NCBI GenBank assembly: GCA_963975135.1
Contig: CAXBGQ010000082.1
Coordinates: forward strand, 1 to 11,028
Direction of reading: 5' to 3'
Source of the DNA: Alterinioella sp963975135
GTDB taxonomy: Bacteria > Pseudomonadota > Alphaproteobacteria > Rhodobacterales > Rhodobacteraceae
Length of the DNA: 11,028 nt
Positions 6,947 through 11,028 of this stretch are shown in pieces; within the stretch, counting starts at the first letter, position 1; every line of letters starts with the position of its first letter. Made by a program: the position numbers and the translations under genes. The notes beneath the pieces were generated by a model that searched no databases, was not told the DNA's origin, and saw only the letters and a program-made list of their open reading frames with translations.

Positions 6947-7618
6947 TCAGAACGGGAAGACCGCCCGCAATCGGATGATTGTCCCTGAAGGGTCGTTGAC
7001 CAGCGCGTGCGGTCCAGGCCCGGCACTGGGACCGCCTGGCGTATGAACGTCGGATTCACTTCCGAAATCCACGTAAAGGGCCTCGATTCCGACACGTGCG
7101 CCATTGGACAGCAGGCGCTCATATCCAACGCCAGCAGTCCATCCAACGTAGTTCTGCGTCCAATCCGGATGAGCGCCGGAATGGCTAACGGTCGCGCGCT
7201 GGCCAGCCAGGCCCGCGGTGCCGTAGATGAGGCCCATCTCACCAACACGCACGCCAGCGCGCCCGCGCAGCGTAACCAGGGCGTCAACTTCGACGCTATG
7301 GTTGCCACCACCGCCGCCCGATGCGACGGTGCCACCGAGACCGCCGAACATGAGGTCGCCCTCGACGCCGTAGACCATGTTGCCGTTCACCTGGTTGTAT
7401 CCAAGCACGATGCCACCGGTCCCGCCGGTGGCATCGACATCCTGCGGTCCGCCGCCGCCGCCGGTGCCGGTATCATCATGGCTGAGATCGTTGTGAACTT
7501 CGCCGTAGCCGAGTGACAGGCCGCCATAAAGCCCGGCCCAATCGTCCGCTTGCGCAAATGCGCCGCCGGCCGTCAGGACCAAGGCCGCCGCCAAGACGGC
7601 TCCGTTTCCAATCCCCAT
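6947..7618 (-). CDS. Small outer-membrane beta-barrel protein (Omp25/31-like)
   Basis: This is a predicted 223-residue outer-membrane protein. The ATG at 7618 (minus strand) has AAGGAG (complement of 7625-7630) at good distance. The first 22 residues are a signal peptide: a short start, a hydrophobic core (AVLAAALVLTAGGA), and cleavage likely after AFA. The mature part begins with WAGLYGGLSLGYGE and has alternating hydrophobic/polar strands such as GGIVLGYNQV and MVYGVEGDLMFGG. These resemble the porin-like beta-barrel family PF13505 (Omp25/31, Opa). The chain ends RLRAVFPF with a C-terminal Phe, the usual signal for outer-membrane assembly. Two glycine-rich runs (about residues 52-58 and 101-106) probably sit in loops. 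The exact role is unknown. The gene converges on luxR with a 21-base gap. An FNR-type box lies about 130 bases upstream of its start. Confidence 0.82.
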   Translation of the reverse strand: MGIGNGAVLAAALVLTAGGAFAQADDWAGLYGGLSLGYGEVHNDLSHDDTGTGGGGGPQDVDATGGTGGIVLGYNQVNGNMVYGVEGDLMFGGLGGTVASGGGGGNHSVEVDALVTLRGRAGVRVGEMGLIYGTAGLAGQRATVSHSGAHPDWTQNYVGWTAGVGYERLLSNGARVGIEALYVDFGSESDVHTPGGPSAGPGPHALVNDPSGTIIRLRAVFPF

Positions 7619-7636
7619 AGTCTTCTCCTTGCATTC

Positions 7637-7666
7637 TTATGACGCCTAAAATGACAAATTCGTCAA
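7637..7666 (-). promoter_or_regulatory. Possible promoter and overlapping dyad upstream of the outer-membrane protein gene
   Basis: On the minus strand, TTGACG (7666-7661) is followed after 18 bases by TCATAA (7642-7637). The dyad TGACAAATTCGTCA (plus strand, 7652-7665) overlaps the -35 and spacer, a position suited to repression. Transcription would start near 7630, very close to the ribosome binding site, so the promoter call is weak. The dyad may instead lie in the leader of a transcript from further upstream. Confidence 0.3.
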
Positions 7667-7747
7667 TGCGCACTTATTTTGGTCGGTCCGGCCAGGATCG
7701 GGCGTGGACCAATCAGCGACGCTAAAGTGTTTCGGGAGGGATTTTCT

Positions 7748-7761
7748 TTGATCTAAATCAA
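7748..7761. promoter_or_regulatory. Perfect FNR/FnrL-type box TTGAT-N4-ATCAA
   Basis: The bases TTGATCTAAATCAA match the FNR/FnrL/Anr consensus TTGAT-N4-ATCAA in all ten fixed positions. In Rhodobacteraceae, FnrL is the iron-sulphur oxygen sensor that uses this site. If the centre (7754.5) sat at -41.5, transcription on the minus strand would start near 7713, with a -10-like TTTAGC (7726-7721) close to the expected place. That would point to the outer-membrane protein gene with a leader of about 95 bases. The corresponding -10 position on the plus strand (GCGATG) is poor. Strand and target are inference. Confidence 0.6.
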
Positions 7762-7894
7762 TTCGTTACGCGCGGGGGCAATCGCGATGCGTCGCGGAGC
7801 ATCCTTCCTGCGGGGTAAGGTTTTCCTTACTTTGTTTACGCAAGGGAATGACGCAGAGTAACGCTGTTCCGTGAGTGATGGCTGAAATTTCCTC

Positions 7895-8000
7895 GGTCAG
7901 GAGCATGGGCCACCGGGTTCATTATTAACCCGGTGGTCCGCAGCCGGAGACATTCGGCTCCTGATCCTGTTGCCGGTTGGTATTTCCAGCTGGCAACAGG
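7895..8000. ncRNA. Candidate structured RNA of unknown family (strand undecided)
   Basis: Several complementary segments nest into one fold. A closing stem pairs TCAGGAGC (7897-7904) with GCTCCTGA (7957-7964). Inside it is a hairpin with the perfect arms CCACCGGGTT (7910-7919) / AACCCGGTGG (7927-7936), extendable to 13 bp with one G-U pair. Immediately after it comes a hairpin of 15 continuous pairs including two wobbles (7966-7980 / 7986-8000, loop TATTT, outer arms CCTGTTGCC / GGCAACAGG). Such a fold, with no reading frame explaining it, suggests a small RNA or an mRNA leader. It does not match tmRNA, RNase P, SRP or 6S RNA as I remember them. The plus strand could end at the hairpin 8059-8098 followed by ATTTTG. 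On the minus strand the linker beyond 8000 reads CCTCCTTTT, an anti-Shine-Dalgarno-like stretch found in some alphaproteobacterial small RNAs. Confidence 0.4.
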
Positions 8001-8058
8001 TCGCGACAACCCAAAAGGAGGCCATCCCCAACCCGGCCGTCTTTCAGGGTGACAGAAA

Positions 8059-8102
8059 GAAGCGGTGCCCGTTGACGTCCCTCGCCGGGTGCCGCTTCAT
8101 TT
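8059..8102. terminator. Possible bidirectional terminator hairpin
   Basis: The stem GAAGCGG (8059-8065) / CCGCTTC (8092-8098) extends inward through two wobble pairs to CCCG (8068-8071) / CGGG (8086-8089), about 13 pairs in all. On the plus strand ATTTTG follows; on the minus strand TTTCT follows. It could end a transcript of the structured RNA candidate on either strand, or back up the tsf terminator. The T-runs are short, so the call is moderate. Confidence 0.4.
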
Positions 8103-8128
8103 TGATCGCATCCCGCACCCCGCACAGG

Positions 8129-8164
8129 AAAAAGGGCAGAGACCCCTCCCAAGATCCCTGCCCT
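8129..8164 (-). terminator. Factor-independent terminator of the rpsB-tsf operon
   Basis: Read on the minus strand, AGGGCAG (8164-8158) pairs with CTGCCCT (8139-8133). The stem continues inward through five more pairs (GGATC with GGTCT, two of them G-U), leaving a loop of 8. The run TTTTT (8133-8129) follows or overlaps the stem end. It begins 46 bases after the tsf stop codon, the expected place for the operon terminator. Confidence 0.85.
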
Positions 8165-8210
8165 CTCTGGCGCGGGACCAGACGGCCCGCGAGGCGTATG
8201 CGCGTAGCGC

Positions 8211-9086
8211 TTACCCCTGTACGGCTTTCGCAACCTCGGCTGCGAAATCTTCTTCTTTCTTCTCGATACCCTCGCCGACCTCGAGACGGACAAAGCCGGT
8301 GATCGTGGCCCCGGCCTCGGCGGCGGCGGCGGCAACGGTCAGATCGGGGTTCACCACGAATTGCTGATTCAGAAGCGTGGATTCGGCGACGAATTTCTTC
8401 ATCCGACCGACGATCATCTTCTCAATCACCGCCTCGGGCTTGCCGGATTCGCGGGCGATATCCATCTGCACCTGCTTTTCCTTTTCAACCATGGCCGCGT
8501 CCAGATCGGCCTCGGACAGGGCCGCCGGATTGGCCGCCGCGATATGCATCGCAACCTGCTTGCCGATCGCCGCGTCGCCACCCGACAGGGCCACCAGAAC
8601 GCCGATCTTGCCCATACCGGGCGCGGCTGCATTGTGAACATAGGACACCACCGTGTCGCCTTCGATCCGGGCCATGCGGCGCAGGGTCATGTTTTCGCCG
8701 ATGGTGGCGATCTTGGCCGTCAGAGTGTCAGCCACGGATTTGCCGCCCATATCGGCTGCGGCCAGATCCTCGACGGATGCGACACCGGTGGCGACCGCCG
8801 CGATGCCCGCGACCATGTCCTGAAATTCGGCGTTCTTGCCGACAAAATCGGTTTCCGAGTTCACTTCCACCGCGACGCCGACAGTGCCGTCAACCGCGAC
8901 GGCGACCAGACCCTCGGCAGCGATGCGGCCGGATTTCTTGGCAGCCTTCGCCAGCCCCTTGGTGCGCAGCCAGTCAACGGCCGCCTCCATGTCGCCGGCG
9001 GTTTCGGTCAGTGCCTTTTTGGCGTCCATCATGCCGGCACCGGTGGTGTCGCGCAGTTCCTTGACCATTGCAGCAGTGATTGCCAT
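8211..9086 (-). CDS. tsf: Translation elongation factor Ts (EF-Ts)
   Basis: EF-Ts is the cytosolic guanine-nucleotide exchange factor that recycles EF-Tu. The minus-strand ATG at 9086 gives 291 residues. AAAGGA (complement of 9096-9101) lies 9 bases upstream. The frame is open further upstream into the 3' end of rpsB, but that part is Arg/Pro-rich shadow sequence. The N-terminal module (MAITAAMVKELRDTTGAGMM) contacts EF-Tu. The family motif TDFV is at 79-82 within NSETDFVGKN, where the conserved Asp-Phe disturbs the EF-Tu magnesium site. The core and dimerisation regions follow. Near the C-terminus, GFVRLEVGEGIEKKEEDFA is the usual ending. It is cotranscribed after rpsB, as in most bacteria, with an 82-base gap holding a hairpin. 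Confidence 0.97.
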   Translation of the reverse strand: MAITAAMVKELRDTTGAGMMDAKKALTETAGDMEAAVDWLRTKGLAKAAKKSGRIAAEGLVAVAVDGTVGVAVEVNSETDFVGKNAEFQDMVAGIAAVATGVASVEDLAAADMGGKSVADTLTAKIATIGENMTLRRMARIEGDTVVSYVHNAAAPGMGKIGVLVALSGGDAAIGKQVAMHIAAANPAALSEADLDAAMVEKEKQVQMDIARESGKPEAVIEKMIVGRMKKFVAESTLLNQQFVVNPDLTVAAAAAEAGATITGFVRLEVGEGIEKKEEDFAAEVAKAVQG

Positions 9087-9122
9087 GGATCGAATTCCTT
9101 TGAAAACGTATGAATTGGGATC

Positions 9123-9146
9123 GGACCGGCCTGTTGTGGCCGGTCC
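9123..9146 (-). other. Intercistronic hairpin between rpsB and tsf
   Basis: Perfect 9-bp arms GGACCGGCC (9123-9131) / GGCCGGTCC (9138-9146) with a 6-base loop sit in the middle of the 82-base gap. No T-run follows on the minus strand, so full termination is unlikely. It may protect the upstream mRNA, set the ratio of S2 to EF-Ts, or allow partial termination as reported for the E. coli rpsB-tsf operon. Confidence 0.6.
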
Positions 9147-9168
9147 CCTATTCTGACGGGCCGAAGGC

Positions 9169-10041
9169 TCAGCTTTCGGCCGGGGTTTCCTCGGCCGCGG
9201 CCTCGGGGGCGGCGGCCGCCTCGGGGGCGGCCTCCTCGACCGGGGCTGCTTCCTCGACGGGGGCTGCTTCCTCGACGGGGGCTGCGTCAGCGGCGATCGC
9301 TTCCTCGACATCGGCCGCGACCAATGCACCGAGGTCAACGCCCGCGCCTTCCATCTGTGCGGTCATGCCGTCAAGCGCCGCGCGCGCCACGAGATCGCAG
9401 TAAAGCGAGATCGCGCGGGCCGCGTCGTCATTGCCGGGGATGATATAGTCGATGCCATCGGGCGAGCAGTTGCTGTCAACCACGGCCACGACCGGAATGC
9501 CCAGTTTCTTGGCTTCGGCAATGGCGAGGTCTTCTTTCTTGACGTCGATGACGAACAGCAGATCGGGCACGCCGCCCATTTCGCGGATACCGCCGAGCGA
9601 GGCCTGCAATTTGCCCTGGTCGCGCTCCATGCCGAGGCGCTCTTTCTTGGTCAGACCCTCGGTGCCGGTCTCCATCGCCTCGTCGATGCTTTTGAGGCGG
9701 CTGATCGAGTTCGACACGGTTTTCCAGTTGGTCAGCGTGCCGCCGAGCCAGCGGTGGTTCATGTAATATTGCGCGCAGCGTTCTGCGGCGTCGGCGACGG
9801 GTTTTTGCGCTTGACGCTTGGTGCCGACAAAGAGGATACGACCGCCCTTGGCGGCGGTTTCGCGCACGACATTGAGCGCCGCGTCCAGCATCGGGACGGT
9901 CTGGGTCAGGTCGAGAATGTGAATGCCATTGCGCGCGCCATAGATGAACTCGCCCATGCGGGGGTTCCAGCGTTGCGTCTGGTGGCCAAAGTGAACGCCA
10001 GCTTCCAAGAGCTGACGCATAGTGAATTCAGGAATCGCCAT
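9169..10041 (-). CDS. rpsB: 30S ribosomal protein S2 with acidic Ala/Pro/Glu C-terminal tail
   Basis: S2 is an essential protein of the small ribosomal subunit. The minus-strand ATG at 10041 gives 290 residues. AAGGA (complement of 10051-10055) lies upstream; the frame extends 16 codons further, but only this start gives the canonical MAIPEFTMRQLLEAGVHFGH. Family signatures include HQTQRWNPRM (20-29), FIYGARNGIHI (32-42), RWLGGTLTNW (97-106), PDLLFVIDVKKE (159-170) and the IPVVAVVDSNCSPDGIDYII block. E. coli S2 is about 241 residues. The extra 45 or so here form an acidic, probably disordered tail with APVEEA units repeated, encoded by tandem 18-bp repeats. tsf follows 82 bases downstream in the same operon. 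A good promoter lies about 110 bases upstream of the start. Confidence 0.97.
   Translation of the reverse strand: MAIPEFTMRQLLEAGVHFGHQTQRWNPRMGEFIYGARNGIHILDLTQTVPMLDAALNVVRETAAKGGRILFVGTKRQAQKPVADAAERCAQYYMNHRWLGGTLTNWKTVSNSISRLKSIDEAMETGTEGLTKKERLGMERDQGKLQASLGGIREMGGVPDLLFVIDVKKEDLAIAEAKKLGIPVVAVVDSNCSPDGIDYIIPGNDDAARAISLYCDLVARAALDGMTAQMEGAGVDLGALVAADVEEAIAADAAPVEEAAPVEEAAPVEEAAPEAAAAPEAAAEETPAES
9235..9288 (-). repeat. Three tandem 18-bp repeats in the rpsB tail
   Basis: Copies lie at 9235-9252, 9253-9270 and 9271-9288 (plus-strand form CTCGACGGGGGCTGCTTC). They differ by single bases and encode the six-residue units ending in APVE in the C-terminal tail of S2. A related 18-base spacing of GCCTCGGGGGCGG (9200-9212 and 9218-9230) extends the pattern towards the stop codon. 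Slippage between copies could change the tail length between strains. Confidence 0.85.
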
Positions 10042-10135
10042 GATCCATATTCCTTTTCCGGTTTGCGCCTGGGTGAAGGATGAGGGCATCTGCCCAACCG
10101 GTGGACCGCAAGGGATGTCTCCCCCCTTGGCCCGC

Positions 10136-10149
10136 CTTCACCTGTGAAG
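10136..10149. promoter_or_regulatory. Inverted repeat CTTCAC-CT-GTGAAG at the predicted rpsB transcription start
   Basis: A perfect 6-bp dyad with a 2-base centre lies directly downstream of the rpsB -10 element, at about +2 to +15 of the predicted transcript. It could be an operator. With a 2-base loop it would not fold well as a simple RNA hairpin. No regulator is recognised. Confidence 0.3.
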
Positions 10150-10157
10150 TGATCGCG

Positions 10158-10186
10158 CATCTACGGCAGGTGGGTGGGAATGGCAA
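10158..10186 (-). promoter_or_regulatory. Sigma-70-type promoter of the rpsB-tsf operon
   Basis: On the minus strand, TTGCCA (10186-10181, five of six bases of the -35 consensus) and TAGATG (10163-10158, four of six of the -10) are separated by exactly 17 bases. Transcription would start near 10151, giving a leader of about 110 bases before the rpsB ATG. Within the leader, CAAGGG and CCCTTG can pair, a possible place for S2 autoregulation, which is known for rpsB in other proteobacteria. Confidence 0.6.
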
Positions 10187-10215
10187 GCCCCCTGCCCTGT
10201 TTTTCGAAGGATCGA

Positions 10216-10290
10216 CGCGGCGGGGCCGCGCCGACCGGTGCGAGGGGCGCTGCCCCTCGCGCTCCCCGAGGTATTTTTGCCAAGATGATA
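10216..10290. repeat. GC-hairpin plus TATTTTTGCCAAGATGA unit, likely dispersed Rhodobacteraceae intergenic repeat
   Basis: Two hairpins, CGCGGC-GGG-GCCGCG (10216-10230) and the perfect 9-bp GCGAGGGGC-GCT-GCCCCTCGC (10240-10260), are followed by CTCCCCGAGG and TATTTTTGCCAAGATGA (10272-10288). I recognise this combination from memory as a frequent intergenic unit in Rhodobacteraceae genomes. It lies between the divergent rpsB and kinase genes, so it is not ending any gene read in its T-run direction. Only one copy is in the window, so the repeat status cannot be checked here. Confidence 0.5.
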
Positions 10291-10338
10291 TGGAAAAGGG
10301 CGTGGACCCCGGGGCCGGGCTTGCCTAGAGATTGGCGG

Positions 10339-11028
10339 ATGGATGATGCAACCGACATTTTATGCATTGGCTCGGTCCTGTGGGATGTCATCGGGCGCAG
10401 CCCGCAGGTGATGATCGCCGGCAATGACCGGCCCGGGCGGATCACGCGGGCACCGGGCGGCGTGGCGCTCAATATCGCGATGCAGCTGCGCCAGGAAGGC
10501 ATGCGGCCGGGATTGTTGAGCGTGGTGGGTGCGGACGCGGCCGGGCGCGATTTGCTGGCGGCCTGTCAGGCGATGGGATTGGGTTGTGCCCATATGCTGG
10601 TCGATCCGGATCTGGAGACCGATCAATATATGGCGGTCGAGGCGCAGGGCCACCTGGTTGCCGCGATTGCCGATGCCCATTCACTGGAGGCGGCGGGTGC
10701 GCGCATCCTGGCCCCGCTTGAGGATGGACGGCTGGCAAGCCCGGATGCGCCCTGGGACGGGCTGATGGCCATCGACGGCAATCTGACCACCGCCTTGTTG
10801 GGCGAGATTGCCGAGAATGTCGCCTTTGCGATGGCCGATCTGAGGATTGCGCCCGCTTCGCCCGGCAAAGCGGAGCGGTTGGTGGTGTTTCTGGGCCATT
10901 CCCGGGCCACGCTTTATGTCAATTGCGAAGAAGCGGGGCTGATTTCGGGCCGCCCCGTAGCCTGCGCCGAAACCGGGGCGCGGGCGATGTTGGCGGCAGG
11001 TGCGCGCCGGGTTCTGGTGACCGATGGC
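10339..11028 (+). CDS. PfkB-family carbohydrate/nucleoside kinase, probably PsuK-like (3' end outside window)
   Basis: The first 230 codons of a ribokinase-fold kinase are visible, open to the window edge. The ATG at 10339 starts MDDATDILCIGSVLWDVIG, the first strand of the PfkB fold. The Shine-Dalgarno match is modest (TAGAGA upstream, GGCGG adjacent). The substrate-site motif is ITRAPGGVALNIAMQL (about 35-50), followed by LLSVVGADAAGRDLL, both PfkB signatures. DQYMAVEAQGHLVAAIADAHSLEAA matches the position and style of the lid region in pseudouridine kinase PsuK, which phosphorylates pseudouridine before PsuG cleaves it; this is inference by eye. The ATP-site and catalytic-base motif (GAGD) would be beyond the window. 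The gene is divergent from rpsB, with 297 bases between the two starts. Ribokinase, adenosine kinase or fructokinase remain possible. A psuG gene just downstream would settle the role. Confidence 0.8.
   Translation, partial: MDDATDILCIGSVLWDVIGRSPQVMIAGNDRPGRITRAPGGVALNIAMQLRQEGMRPGLLSVVGADAAGRDLLAACQAMGLGCAHMLVDPDLETDQYMAVEAQGHLVAAIADAHSLEAAGARILAPLEDGRLASPDAPWDGLMAIDGNLTTALLGEIAENVAFAMADLRIAPASPGKAERLVVFLGHSRATLYVNCEEAGLISGRPVACAETGARAMLAAGARRVLVTDG

Larger units (their letters stand above)
7619..8210. other. 592-base non-coding region between the outer-membrane protein gene and tsf
   Basis: No convincing protein-coding gene is seen. Next to the outer-membrane protein gene come its upstream signals: TGAC-N6-GTCA at 7652-7665, and TTGAT-CTAA-ATCAA at 7748-7761. 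Then comes GTAAGG-TTTT-CCTTAC (7815-7830). A cluster of hairpins occupies 7895-8098, and the tsf terminator occupies 8129-8164. A 42-codon frame on the minus strand starting GCCTCC after an ATG near 8024 is possible but unsupported. At nearly 600 bases it is a large gap for this gene-dense window. Confidence 0.6.

Noticed and set aside
7007..7516. 169-codon plus-strand frame opposite the outer-membrane protein gene
   Set aside because: It is the antisense shadow of a gene that has a signal peptide, ribosome binding site and beta-barrel ending.
7637..7662. Pho-box-like direct repeat (minus strand TTGTCAT and GCGTCAT) upstream of the outer-membrane protein gene
   Set aside because: The two halves are spaced 12 bases apart instead of the 11 expected for a PhoB site, and the first positions deviate from CTGTCAT.
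7911..7928. Tiny peptide frame ATGGGCCACCGG... to TAA at the first big hairpin (about 7905-7928)
   Set aside because: The GGAG element is one base from the ATG, too close for initiation, and only seven codons are present.
7925..8335. 136-codon minus-strand frame across the tsf terminator and the hairpin cluster
   Set aside because: It begins inside tsf in another frame, runs through the terminator and hairpins, and is Pro/Arg-rich without motifs.
8361..9113. 250-codon plus-strand frame opposite tsf
   Set aside because: It is His/Gly/Arg-rich shadow sequence complementary to the clearly identified EF-Ts gene.

Overview
The window looks like chromosomal DNA from an alphaproteobacterium of the Rhodobacteraceae (Rhodobacter/Roseobacter group). 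The reasons are high GC coding sequence, PstC and PstA with the long N-terminal extensions usual in alphaproteobacteria, an acidic Ala/Pro/Glu tail on ribosomal protein S2, a LuxR-type regulator next to aroQ, and an intergenic hairpin plus TATTTTTGCCAAGATGA unit that I remember as scattered through genomes of this family. No database was searched, so the family assignment is inference.

Layout. (1) 1-5265, plus strand: the phosphate operon pstS (3' end only), pstC, pstA, pstB, phoU, phoB. Genes are overlapping or closely spaced except after pstS, where a strong factor-independent terminator sits in the 69-base gap before pstC. (2) 5266-5678: a 413-base AT-richer non-coding gap with several palindromes. 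(3) 5679-6925, plus: aroQ (type II dehydroquinase) coupled by a GTGA overlap to a LuxR-type regulator with an autoinducer-binding domain. No luxI is present. (4) 6947-7618, minus: a small secreted beta-barrel outer-membrane protein, convergent with luxR. (5) 7619-8210: a 592-base non-coding region with a perfect FNR/FnrL-type box (TTGAT-N4-ATCAA), a cluster of strong hairpins that look like a structured RNA, and the tsf terminator. (6) 8211-10041, minus: rpsB-tsf (ribosomal protein S2 and EF-Ts) with a good promoter upstream of rpsB. (7) 10339 to the window end, plus: a PfkB-family sugar/nucleoside kinase, truncated by the window and probably PsuK-like.

How the genes work together. PstS binds periplasmic phosphate, PstC and PstA form the membrane channel, and PstB drives transport. 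PhoU links transporter state to the PhoR/PhoB two-component system, and PhoB is the response regulator. PhoR is not in the window. The rpsB-tsf pair is the usual translation operon. The annotated genes are mostly conserved housekeeping or transport functions. The less explained parts are non-coding: the structured RNA candidate at about 7895-8105, the FNR box, the palindromes at 5325-5462, and the aroQ-luxR coupling. I see no phage, transposase, CRISPR, tRNA or rRNA, and no clear new multi-gene system.
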